This document shows, in pieces, positions 1 through 6,021 of a stretch of 6,892 nucleotides of DNA. The stretch's first letter is position 1. The number at the start of each line of letters is the position of its first letter. Position numbers and translations under genes: made by a program. Location of the stretch: assembly GCA_023150215.1 (NCBI GenBank), contig JAKLLJ010000179.1, forward strand, positions 1 through 6,892, written 5' to 3'. A model generated the notes under the pieces. It saw only the letters and a list, made by a program, of their open reading frames with translations, ran no database searches and was not told the DNA's origin. Origin of the DNA: Thauera sp. (GTDB lineage: Bacteria > Pseudomonadota > Gammaproteobacteria > Burkholderiales > Rhodocyclaceae).

Positions 1-454
1 GTTCATGCGTGACGGCGTTGAAGGCCAGCGCCACGATCAGCAGCGGCAACAAGGTATGCAGCACGAACGCGGCGCTCATCTGACCGAAGCGGGTGGCAAT
101 GCCCTGATCGGCCGCCGGGCTGAAGCGCGCCAGGTTGCGCTTGTGCGGCTCCAGCCACAGCGCTTGTCCCGTGAACTGGCGCAGGCCGGGGTCGATGGCG
201 GCCAGCGGCGACTCGGGTTTGAAAACGTAGATGCCGAAGTGTGCCGCCTGGTGGGTGCCCTTGACCCCTTGCGCCTCCCATTGCGCGCGCACCGTTTCTC
301 CCGCTGCCTGTTTTTCATTGCGCATGTGCCGATACTCTTGCGTCGCGGCAAGAAAGAAACCGAGCAGCACCGCAAACAGCGATACCGCCAACAGCAGCAG
401 CCGCCCATCGCGCAGGATGGACAGGGCTTCCTTGCGCAGGATGGCGCCGATCAT
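1..454 (-). CDS. ABC transporter permease, DUF3526 family (N-terminal part, cut by window edge)
   Basis: Reading the minus strand from the ATG at 454-452 gives 151 codons with no stop, running off the left edge. The product begins MIGAILRKEALSILRDG, has a first membrane segment at about residues 19-37 (Leu/Val/Phe-rich), then a long hydrophilic domain (about 38-125), and a second hydrophobic segment at about 129-146 (FVLHTLLPLLIVALAF). The layout, and the pieces AHFGIYVFKPESPLAAIDPGL and GQALWLEPHKRN, match my memory of DUF3526-type permeases, which carry a large extracytoplasmic loop between the first two helices. It would form the membrane part of a transporter with the ATPase encoded just upstream. 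Its start overlaps the ATPase stop by 4 nt (ATGA), so the two are translationally coupled. The substrate is unknown. The rest of the protein, and any further permease, lie outside the window. Confidence 0.85.
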   Translation of the reverse strand, partial: MIGAILRKEALSILRDGRLLLLAVSLFAVLLGFFLAATQEYRHMRNEKQAAGETVRAQWEAQGVKGTHQAAHFGIYVFKPESPLAAIDPGLRQFTGQALWLEPHKRNLARFSPAADQGIATRFGQMSAAFVLHTLLPLLIVALAFNAVTHE

Positions 455-1173
455 GACAGCCCCCGCGCATGCGCCAGGTATTTCTGTTCCAGTTCGTCAT
501 GCGCGACGGTATGCGCGTCGAACGCCTCCACCAGTCGCCCTTCCTTCATGATGCCGATACGGTCCGCCACCTGCTTGGCGTTGAACAGGTCGTGAGTGGC
601 CATCAGCACCGCCATGCCGCGCTCCGCCGCGGTGCGCACCTGCTGGGCGAAATCGTTCGCCGCGCTCGGGTCGAGGCCGGAGGTCGGCTCATCGAGCAGC
701 ATCACCTTGGCCTGTTTGGCGGACGCAATGGCCAGCCCGACCTTCTGGCGCATGCCCTTGGAATAGGCACTGACACGCTGATCATGCGCCTGCTCCTGCA
801 GACCGGCACTCGACAGCAGTTCATGCGCGCGAGCGCGGGTGATCTGCAGGCCGGCCAGCGCGCAGAAGAAACTCAGGTTCTCGCGTCCGCTCATGTAGTG
901 ATACAGCGCCACATTCTCGGGCAGATAGGCGACAACGGAACGAACCAGCCCGGCATTTCCGTGGGGCGATTGGCCATCGATCAGAATCTCGCCGCCGGCC
1001 GGTCTGACAAACCCCAGGAAGGTGTTGATGGTCGTCGTCTTGCCCGCACCGTTGCCGCCCAGCAGCGCATAAACAGTACCCGCCGGCACCGCAATGTCGA
1101 GCGCATCGATCACCCGCCGCCGGTTGAAGTCGACCACCAGCTTTCTGGTTTCCAGCAGCTTTGCATCAGACAT
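451..1173 (-). CDS. ABC transporter ATP-binding protein (NosF/CcmA-like)
   Basis: This is a complete 240-aa nucleotide-binding subunit that hydrolyses ATP in the cytoplasm to drive the partner permease. All core motifs are present: Walker A GGNGAGKTT (39-47), a YLPENVALY segment at the Q-loop position (83-91; Glu replaces the usual Gln, as I recall for NosF-like ATPases), signature YSKGMRQK (137-144), Walker B VMLLDEPTSGLDP (157-169) and the H-loop His194. The length is normal for a single-domain ATPase. The ATG is chosen because AAGGAGG lies at 1180-1186, six bases upstream. The gene follows the receptor gene by 33 nt and overlaps the permease gene by 4 nt, so all three are probably one transcript. 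The nearest known types are exporters or membrane-complex assembly transporters such as NosF, so direct siderophore import is not the obvious role. The substrate cannot be read from the sequence. Confidence 0.93.
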   Translation of the reverse strand: MSDAKLLETRKLVVDFNRRRVIDALDIAVPAGTVYALLGGNGAGKTTTINTFLGFVRPAGGEILIDGQSPHGNAGLVRSVVAYLPENVALYHYMSGRENLSFFCALAGLQITRARAHELLSSAGLQEQAHDQRVSAYSKGMRQKVGLAIASAKQAKVMLLDEPTSGLDPSAANDFAQQVRTAAERGMAVLMATHDLFNAKQVADRIGIMKEGRLVEAFDAHTVAHDELEQKYLAHARGLS

Positions 1174-1206
1174 ATGCTGCCTCCTTGCTTGATTGACTAG
1201 GCATGA

Positions 1207-3405
1207 TCAGAACTCGGTCACCACGTTGAGGCGTATCTGGCGTGGGTCGCCGAGGGTGACGAGATTGTTGCTGCTGAAGGAGCCGCCGTAGACGGTCTTG
1301 TCAGCCAGGTTTCTGACGTTCAGCGCGGCACGCCAGCCCTGGCCCTGGTAGTGCACGGCGGCATCGAAGACGGTGTAGCCGGGGATGGTGAAGTCGTAGG
1401 AGTAACCGGTGCGTTCGCTCACATGCCGCAGGCCCAGCCCGAAGCCCCAGCCTTCCAGCGGTCCGGCGCTGACGCGATACAGGCCCCAGACGCTCACGTT
1501 GTGGCGCGGCACGTTGTTGACGGTGCGCCCGACCTCGCTTGCCTTGTTGCTCTTCGAGACCTCGGCGTCGGTGTAGGCATAGGCTGCGGTGAGACTGAAG
1601 CCGTTGCGCAGATCGGCGGCCACTTCGGCTTCCAGACCCCGGATGTGGTGCTCGCCGGTCTGCACGTTGAACGCGGAATTGACCGGGTCGACCGTCAGCA
1701 CGTTGGTGCGCCTGAGGTCGTAGGCCGCCACCGATGCCGTTTGCCGCCCGCCGTCGCGTTCGAACTTGACCCCGATCTCGGCCTGCTTGCCGGCCTCGGG
1801 CTTGAACATGTCGCCGCTCCGGTCCACGCCGGATACGGGATTGAACGAGTTGGCCAGGCTGGCATACGGGGCCATGCCCGGCAGCACTTCCCAGACCAGG
1901 CCGACCATGCCGGTGGTGGCCGAGTCCTTCGGTTCGCTGGAGACCACGGACTTGACTTCGTTGAAGGTACGCGTCGTCACACGATCATGGCGCGCGCCGA
2001 AAGTCAGGTGCAGTTGCTGCCCGATACGCAGGTGGTCGCGTGCATAGACCCCGGCCGTGCGGATGTCCTGCGTGCTGTCGCTGAAGGCACCGGTGCAGCG
2101 TGTGGAGGTAGTGAAGCGGCCGTAGGTCGGCGCGAAAAGATCGATCGTGCCCAGGTCGGCCGAGGTGCAGTTGCGCATGGACAGGCGGCCATGTTTGTCG
2201 CCCAGGTCCAGCCCCACCGTGATCTCGTGCGTGCCGATCGGCGACCCGAGCTTGCCGTTGACGTAGGTATCCAATGCCAGTGCGCGGTAGTCGTCGTGCT
2301 GGATGTTGCCGGTGCGCGACTGGGTGCGCTCGTCGGCGGCCAGCGTGTCGATGAAAGCCGTGTTGCGCTGCTTCATCGTGTAGTCCTCCCAGCGGAAATT
2401 CTGCTGCAGCTTCCAGCCGTTGGCGAAGCGGTGCTGCAACTCGTAGCCTGCACGCGCGCGTCGGGCCTCGACGGTGCCGAAGGAGGGATCGCCGATGAAC
2501 AGGCTGCGATCCACCCGGCCGTTGATGTTGGGCAGCACCGTGCCCTTGGCCGGCAGGGCCTGGTTGCGCAGGAACTCGCGGTCCAGGAAGCTGGTAAGTA
2601 TCGTCAGGTCTGTGCGCTCGCCCAGCGCGACGGCAAACGAGGGGGCGATGTAATTGTTCTTGTAGAACACGTGGTCCGTCACGTCGTCGCTTTCGTTGAC
2701 CAGCGCGGCGACGCGGAACCCCGAGCGACCGTCGGCCGACAGTGGCCGGCCCAGATCCGCGGTGACCTGCCTCATGCCGAGATTGCCCACGGTCACGCCC
2801 ACCTCGCCGAAGGCCTCGGGCCGGGGGCGCTTGCTCACGATGTTGACCAGCCCGCCCGGGCGTACCTGGCCGAACAGCAGCGAGGCGGAGCCCTTGAGCA
2901 CCTCGATGCGCTCGGCGCCGAAGATCTCCTCGGCCGGGACGTAGCCGGAACGCATGGTGTTCAGGCCGTCGACGTACTTTTCCTGGTTGCTGCCAACGTC
3001 GACGCCGCGGATGCCGAAATCGTCGAAGCCGCGGTTGCCGTGATCGCCGGCCACCACGCCGGCCACGCTGCCCAGCGCCTCGACCAGAGTCTTGACCTGG
3101 GTCTGGTCGAGTCTCTCACGCGTCAGCACGGTGATCGACTGCGGTGTCTCCAGCGCACGCGCCTCGCCCTTGGTGGTGCTGGTGATCGTGCCGGGCGTCA
3201 CGCCGGGCGCGACAGAGCCCCTCACCGTGACCGTGGGCAGTTTGGCCTCTTGGTTCTGGGGGATCTGCGCCGGCAAGACGGGTTCAGCCTGCACCGGGGC
3301 GGTGGGCGCGGCAGTTGTCGAAGGGGCTTGCTGGGCGATTGCTGCGAGAGGTGCGAGACCCCAGACAACACCAAGTGCCAGCGCGACCGGGGTCATTCGC
3401 AGCAT
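1207..3405 (-). CDS. TonB-dependent siderophore receptor (outer membrane)
   Basis: This is a complete 732-aa outer-membrane ligand-gated channel that takes up an iron chelate using energy from TonB-ExbB-ExbD. The N-terminus is a signal peptide (residues 1-24, likely cleaved after AIA), followed by a Pro/Ala/Gln-rich stretch to about 54 and a TonB-box-like LPTVTVRGS (56-64). The plug domain follows: ETPQSITVLTRERLD (86-100), a GIRG element (131-134) and RIEVLKGSASLLFGQVRPGG (166-185). The rest is barrel, with a typical end at 695-732 (ALNVRNLADK ... QIRLNVVTEF) and C-terminal Phe. Cys413 and Cys437 are spaced as for a disulfide in an outer loop. There is no N-terminal signalling domain, so it is not a FecA/FpvA-type transducer. 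The start is supported by AGGAGA at 3412-3417, six bases from the ATG; the Met at codon 4 is too far from it. The family call is firm, but the particular siderophore cannot be named. The ATPase and permease genes follow in the same direction. Confidence 0.95.
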   Translation of the reverse strand: MLRMTPVALALGVVWGLAPLAAIAQQAPSTTAAPTAPVQAEPVLPAQIPQNQEAKLPTVTVRGSVAPGVTPGTITSTTKGEARALETPQSITVLTRERLDQTQVKTLVEALGSVAGVVAGDHGNRGFDDFGIRGVDVGSNQEKYVDGLNTMRSGYVPAEEIFGAERIEVLKGSASLLFGQVRPGGLVNIVSKRPRPEAFGEVGVTVGNLGMRQVTADLGRPLSADGRSGFRVAALVNESDDVTDHVFYKNNYIAPSFAVALGERTDLTILTSFLDREFLRNQALPAKGTVLPNINGRVDRSLFIGDPSFGTVEARRARAGYELQHRFANGWKLQQNFRWEDYTMKQRNTAFIDTLAADERTQSRTGNIQHDDYRALALDTYVNGKLGSPIGTHEITVGLDLGDKHGRLSMRNCTSADLGTIDLFAPTYGRFTTSTRCTGAFSDSTQDIRTAGVYARDHLRIGQQLHLTFGARHDRVTTRTFNEVKSVVSSEPKDSATTGMVGLVWEVLPGMAPYASLANSFNPVSGVDRSGDMFKPEAGKQAEIGVKFERDGGRQTASVAAYDLRRTNVLTVDPVNSAFNVQTGEHHIRGLEAEVAADLRNGFSLTAAYAYTDAEVSKSNKASEVGRTVNNVPRHNVSVWGLYRVSAGPLEGWGFGLGLRHVSERTGYSYDFTIPGYTVFDAAVHYQGQGWRAALNVRNLADKTVYGGSFSSNNLVTLGDPRQIRLNVVTEF

Positions 3406-3519
3406 AGTGCTTCTCCTGTGTTCAGAGTGGGCACTGGCTGGCGACGGCTGGCTCGTGCAGTGATGGGTTATTTACTTGGCAACAATCAATTTTTCGGTGG
3501 GCATGCTGTCGCGCCGCGA

Positions 3520-3541
3520 ATTATACATGAGAACCATTATA
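3520..3541 (-). promoter_or_regulatory. Promoter region of the receptor operon (two TATAAT hexamers)
   Basis: On the minus strand the hexamer TATAAT occurs twice, at 3541-3536 and at 3525-3520, within the only AT-rich stretch upstream of the receptor gene. Either could be the -10 element; the expected starts would leave an untranslated leader of roughly 105-125 nt. The -35 regions are weak: for the downstream -10 the best candidate is TTACAA with an 18-nt spacer. A poor -35 fits a regulated promoter. The position is seen directly; promoter function is inference. Confidence 0.5.
3523..3541. promoter_or_regulatory. Fur-box-like operator upstream of the receptor operon
   Basis: The plus strand contains ATGAGAACCATTAT at 3527-3540. 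Aligned over 3523-3541 with the classical 19-bp Fur consensus it matches at 12 of 19 positions, concentrated in the right two thirds. The site spans both TATAAT hexamers of the receptor promoter, so bound Fur-Fe(II) would block RNA polymerase. Fur control is the known rule for siderophore receptors. The match is only moderate, and a different metal regulator or no regulator at all remains possible. Confidence 0.42.
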
Positions 3542-3544
3542 TTT

Positions 3545-3906
3545 TGTAAGAGCTGGAGCACTTTCCTAGCGCTTTGCCCATCCGTTCGAATCCACGCCGG
3601 CAAGAATGGGTTCGGATCGAGGAATTCACGGCGGCATCGTAGGGCGGTGCCGGGCGACCACTGCATGAGCGCGCGTGGCTGGCAAATGCCTCGTGCCAAG
3701 TCGGTGCTGGACCTGGCCATCACGACGGCGCTGATCGCTTTCCTCGATAAGCGCTTCCCAAAGAAGGCATGACCCGTGTGAACAGGCACGACGGTTCGGC
3801 GCGCATTCGGCACCAAGTGGTTCCTTGGTCCGGCGATAAGGGCCTACCAAAGGGGGGCACCGTGCGCAGCGGTTTGTTGCTCCCGCCCCCGCCACGTATT
3901 GAAGCA
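3545..3906. other. Intergenic stretch without a supportable gene
   Basis: I see no gene with a convincing ribosome-binding site and protein-like composition here. A plus-strand open frame ends at the TGA at 3770-3772, and its last 40 or so codons (ending ITTALIAFLDKRFPKKA) look somewhat protein-like, so a decayed gene end is possible. There is a small perfect inverted repeat, ACCAAG/CTTGGT at 3812-3829 with a 6-nt loop, and a G-run/C-run pair GGGGGC (3853-3858) and GCCCCC (3885-3890). The stretch probably contains the boundary between the receptor operon and the right-hand cluster, but I could not find a direct repeat or att-like core that marks it. Confidence 0.5.
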
Positions 3907-3911
3907 GGCTA

Positions 3912-3971
3912 GGCCCATGTCCGTCGGCGAAGCCGACAGCATGCCCAGGTAGCCAAGACCTTCAAGGCTAC
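3912..3971 (+). other. Inverted-repeat-rich leader segment upstream of the right-hand cluster
   Basis: Two hairpins stand side by side. The first has the perfect stem GTCGGC-GAA-GCCGAC (3923-3937), extended beyond a small internal loop by CATG (3916-3919) pairing with CATG (3940-3943). The second pairs GTAGCC (3949-3954) with GGCTAC (3966-3971) around an 11-nt loop. They lie 124-183 nt before the first plus-strand start codon. They could be part of a structured 5' leader, but no known riboswitch class is recognisable and no clear plus-strand promoter was found upstream. Confidence 0.45.
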
Positions 3972-4008
3972 GGTGCGTTGCGACGCGCAGGTCGTTCTTC
4001 TTCGCCAA

Positions 4009-4028
4009 GCCGCTCGCGGCGTTTTCTT
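4009..4028 (+). terminator. Terminator- or attenuator-like stem-loop before the first cluster gene
   Basis: GCCG-CTCG-CGGC (4009-4020) can form a short GC-only stem and is followed by GTTTTCTT. This has the shape of a weak intrinsic terminator on the plus strand, only 67 nt before the ATG at 4095. The 4-bp stem is short and the T-run is interrupted, so efficient termination is doubtful. A similar element with the same CTCG loop precedes the gene at 6022 (see 5933-5952), which suggests it belongs to a repeated leader module. Confidence 0.35.
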
Positions 4029-4070
4029 CCACCCCTTGGGGCAGTGACTGCCCCGGCGGGCCGTGCTGCC
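4023..4070 (+). promoter_or_regulatory. Repeated leader module, copy 1 (before the gene at 4095)
   Basis: In order: TTTCTTCC (4023-4030), ACCCC, the inverted repeat GGGGCAGTGACTGCCCC (4038-4054; 7-bp stem with a UGA loop), and GGCGGGCCGTGCTGCC (4055-4070). The pyrimidine tract begins 72 nt and the CCGTGC box 34 nt upstream of the start codon. The same order and distances recur before the genes at 6022 and 6426. A GAGGA ribosome-binding site (4083-4087) follows. The role is unknown; regulation at the RNA level is inference. Confidence 0.55.
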
Positions 4071-4094
4071 TCCGATTCCTTCGAGGACAACACC

Positions 4095-4745
4095 ATGCCT
4101 GTCACCCATCCTTCCAAGACGCTGTATCGCATCGACGAATGCCCCGACCTCATGGCCGACGGCTGCATCGGTGACGAGAACGGCAACCTGGTCTTTCTCT
4201 CGATCTGGGCGCGCGACACCGCCGTTCAGGAGTTCCTGGCTCGCCTGACCCTCGGGCGCGATGAGCAGGGGCTGGACCAGTTCCATGTCATCACCGACCA
4301 GGGCGCGAGCGTCCCGGTTTTCGTCGGCAACGTCGAGAACCTGGAGAAGCGCATTACCCGCGCCTACCGCCGCACGCTGTTCGGCTCGCTGACCAACGTG
4401 TGGCTGTTCGACCGTCGCGCCGTGAAGCCCGACAAGGCCAACGCCAGCGCGCTGGCGCTTCTGCCGCGCGAGTCCGCACACCGGCTCGACCGGCTGTGGA
4501 CGCTGGTGCAGGACACCTGCCCGCTGCCACTGCTCGACCACTGGCGCGACACCGTGCTGGCGCTGTTGCAGACACGGCGGATGCTGACCGGTCTTCCCTT
4601 GGCCCTCGGGCCGCTGGAAGGCCATCGGCTGGCCCTCGATGTCCCGGCGCTGACGAAGGCGTTGGGCGAGCTGATCCGCAACGGCACCCTCGGCGCCATG
4701 CAGTACGAACTGGCCGCGAACGCACCGCTTCGGCGTGTGGCGTGA
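4095..4745 (+). CDS. Conserved-type mobile-element protein of unknown function
   Basis: This is a 216-aa protein beginning MPVTHPSKTLYRIDECPDL. The frame is open further upstream, but the ATG at 4095 is chosen because GAGG at 4083-4086 is well spaced and upstream codons are low-complexity Arg/Ser/Ala typical of a GC-rich shadow. There is no signal peptide and no clear membrane helix. The first half (about 8-110) is mixed alpha/beta in character, with VFLSIWARD, FHVITDQGASVPVFVGNVENL and an Arg-rich YRRTLFGSLTNVWLFDRRAV stretch; the second half is Leu-rich and probably helical. No catalytic motif is recognisable. It is the first gene of a plus-strand group, 65 nt before a DNA methyltransferase gene, and probably belongs to the same element backbone. 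I do not recognise a named family, and any role in DNA handling would rest on context only. Confidence 0.85.
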   Translation: MPVTHPSKTLYRIDECPDLMADGCIGDENGNLVFLSIWARDTAVQEFLARLTLGRDEQGLDQFHVITDQGASVPVFVGNVENLEKRITRAYRRTLFGSLTNVWLFDRRAVKPDKANASALALLPRESAHRLDRLWTLVQDTCPLPLLDHWRDTVLALLQTRRMLTGLPLALGPLEGHRLALDVPALTKALGELIRNGTLGAMQYELAANAPLRRVA

Positions 4746-4755
4746 GCCATCCCCA

Positions 4756-4780
4756 CGGGCATGCGCGCCACGCGTGCCCG
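4756..4780 (+). other. Strong hairpin in the leader of the methyltransferase gene
   Basis: CGGGCATGCG (4756-4765) and CGCGTGCCCG (4771-4780) form a 10-bp stem with one T-G wobble and a 5-nt loop CGCCA. It sits between the stop at 4745 and the AGGAG ribosome-binding site at 4800-4804. It lacks a T-run, so it is not a standard intrinsic terminator. It occupies the place taken in the other leaders by the GGGG...CCCC repeat, but the pyrimidine tract is missing here. Possible roles are mRNA stability or control of translation. Confidence 0.55.
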
Positions 4781-4810
4781 CCTTCCCTCATCCATCATCA
4801 GGAGAAATCC

Positions 4811-5920
4811 ATGGCACTCATGTTTCCGCGCCTGGCGCGCAATTTCATTCGTAACGGCTACTTCCCCACCGACGAACCGACGCTGGAGCGGGCCTTGTCC
4901 GCGCTGGCGCCGTCTCCCGGCGCCATGTCCATCCTCGATCCCTGCGCCGGCGAAGGCGTGGCGATCGCCGAAGCCGCCCACGCCCTCGGGCGCGAGCAGG
5001 TCCAGGCCTTCGCCGTCGAGTACGACGCCGAGCGTGCCCGCCACGCACGGCAACTGGTCGATCGCTGCATCCACGGTGACCTGATGGACACGCTGATCTC
5101 GCGCCAGTCCTTCGGGCTGCTGTGGCTCAACCCGCCCTATGGCGACCTGAGCAAGGACGCCAACGGCAACATCGGCTACCAGGGCCAAGGCCGCGCCAGG
5201 CTGGAAAAGCTGTTCTACCAGCGTGCGCTGCCGCTGCTGCAGTACGGTGGCGTGCTGATCTTCATCGTGCCGTCCTACGTGCTCGACGCCGAGCTGGTCG
5301 GATGGCTGACGCGCCACTTCGCCGACCTGCGCATCTACCGCGCGGTGGAGACGCAGTTCAAGCAGGTGGTGGTCTTCGGCCGCCGGGTTCGCCAGCGCGA
5401 CCAGGCTTCGGATTCGGTCAAAGCCGTGCGCGGTCTGCTGCTGCAGATCGGACAGGGTGACGCCGAAGCCGAGGAACTGCCGCTCGAATGGCCGTTCCTG
5501 CCGTACACCGTCCCTGCCAGCCCGGTCGAGCCGGAGCACTTCTATCGCGTGACGATGGAACCCGAGCAGTTCGCCAATGAGGTCGGCCGGCTGCAAGGGC
5601 TCTGGCCGGCGCTCGAGACGCACCTGGGCGCCGCGCAGCAGTCGCTGCGCCCGCCGGCGCGGGCCTTGTCGCACTGGCATCTTGCTCTGGCCTTGGCCGC
5701 GGGCGCGATCTCCGGCGTGGTGAGGTCCGGGGCCGGTCGGGTGCTCGTCGTCAAAGGTGATACTCACAAGGAGAAGACCCTCCAAACGGAATACACCGAA
5801 CGCGACGACGGCTCCGTGGCCGAGACGCGCATCCTCACCGACAAGTTCGTGCCGGTCATCCGCGCCTGGGACATGACGCCAGGTTCCCCGACACGGGGCG
5901 AGGTGCTGACCATCCGCTGA
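4811..5920 (+). CDS. DUF6094-like SAM-dependent DNA methyltransferase
   Basis: This 369-aa protein has the motifs of an amino-group DNA methyltransferase. SAM-binding motif I is ILDPCAGEG (41-49), an acidic residue that would hold the SAM ribose is Glu70 (FAVEYD), IHGDLMD with Asp90 follows, and the catalytic NPPY is at 107-110 (LLWLNPPYGD). NPPY enzymes usually methylate adenine N6 (sometimes cytosine N4 or a protein or RNA nitrogen). After the catalytic fold (about 1-195) comes a C-terminal region of about 170 residues with no motif I know, which may be for recognition. AGGAG at 4800-4804, six bases from the ATG, sets the start; the same frame is open upstream through the preceding gene but has no such signal. 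No restriction nuclease gene is next to it, so it may act alone to protect or mark the element DNA. The DUF6094 name is from memory of the family in ICE and plasmid backbones. Confidence 0.85.
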   Translation: MALMFPRLARNFIRNGYFPTDEPTLERALSALAPSPGAMSILDPCAGEGVAIAEAAHALGREQVQAFAVEYDAERARHARQLVDRCIHGDLMDTLISRQSFGLLWLNPPYGDLSKDANGNIGYQGQGRARLEKLFYQRALPLLQYGGVLIFIVPSYVLDAELVGWLTRHFADLRIYRAVETQFKQVVVFGRRVRQRDQASDSVKAVRGLLLQIGQGDAEAEELPLEWPFLPYTVPASPVEPEHFYRVTMEPEQFANEVGRLQGLWPALETHLGAAQQSLRPPARALSHWHLALALAAGAISGVVRSGAGRVLVVKGDTHKEKTLQTEYTERDDGSVAETRILTDKFVPVIRAWDMTPGSPTRGEVLTIR

Positions 5921-5932
5921 TTGTTGTTCCCT

Positions 5933-5952
5933 GACGGCTCGCCGTCGCTTTC
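5933..5952 (+). other. CTCG-loop stem followed by T-rich tract
   Basis: GACGG-CTCG-CCGTC (5933-5946) is a perfect 5-bp stem with loop CTCG (6 bp if the loop is drawn as TC), followed by GCTTTC. It begins 12 nt after the methyltransferase stop. It could be a weak terminator or a 3'-end stabiliser. The same loop and downstream TTTC tract occur at 4009-4028, which argues that it is part of a repeated leader arrangement. Confidence 0.4.
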
Positions 5953-5997
5953 ATCCACCCACCGGGGTCATGTCGCCCCGATGGGGTGCCGTGCCCC
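5949..5997 (+). promoter_or_regulatory. Repeated leader module, copy 2 (before the gene at 6022)
   Basis: In order: TTTCATCC (5949-5956), ACCCACC, the inverted repeat CGGGG (5963-5967) / CCCCG (5976-5980), then GGGGTGCCGTGCCCC (5983-5997), which can itself fold with 4 G-C and 2 wobble pairs. The pyrimidine tract begins 73 nt and the CCGTGC box 33 nt before the start codon, as in copies 1 and 3. Confidence 0.55.
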
Positions 5998-6013
5998 CTT
6001 CTTCGAGAAGGAG
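5997..6013 (+). promoter_or_regulatory. Ribosome-binding site inside a small hairpin
   Basis: AAGGAG (6008-6013) is the ribosome-binding site of the gene at 6022, eight bases from the ATG. Most of it is the 3' arm of a perfect inverted repeat, CCTTCT-TCG-AGAAGG (5997-6011). Folding would partly hide the site from the ribosome, so translation may be moderated by this stem. The pairing is seen; the effect is inference. Confidence 0.45.
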
Positions 6014-6021
6014 AAACCACC

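Noticed and set aside
1351..3549. A long plus-strand open frame of 732 codons opposite the receptor gene
   Set aside because: It lies antisense to a receptor with full family motifs. Its His/Gln/Val/Ala-rich composition is that of a GC-rich shadow frame, and the equal length to the receptor is coincidence.
3584..3592. GTTCGAATC, resembling a tRNA T-loop and thus a tRNA attachment site
   Set aside because: The flanking bases do not pair as a T-stem and no acceptor stem or CCA-type end is present, so it is not a tRNA gene fragment I can support.
3472..3816. A 114-codon minus-strand frame across the receptor promoter
   Set aside because: It spans the AT-rich promoter and the candidate operator, has no ribosome-binding site that I can see, and no recognisable motif.
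3917..3952. An 11-codon reading frame (MSVGEADSMPR) as a leader peptide
   Set aside because: It lies wholly within the hairpin segment, has only a weak AGG upstream, and has no run of regulatory codons.
3978..4094. An upstream start for the 216-aa protein
   Set aside because: The added residues are Arg/Ser/Pro-rich and cover the conserved leader module, and GAGGA at 4083 points to the ATG at 4095.
4364..5785. A 473-codon minus-strand open frame opposite the methyltransferase and the 216-aa gene
   Set aside because: It covers two genes in the opposite direction, shows no known motif, and has the composition expected from the third-position GC bias of the real genes.
4400..5920. An extended 506-aa version of the methyltransferase starting inside the preceding gene
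   Set aside because: The extra N-terminal part is Arg/Ala/Pro-rich shadow sequence, while the ATG at 4811 has a well-spaced AGGAG and directly precedes the folded domain.
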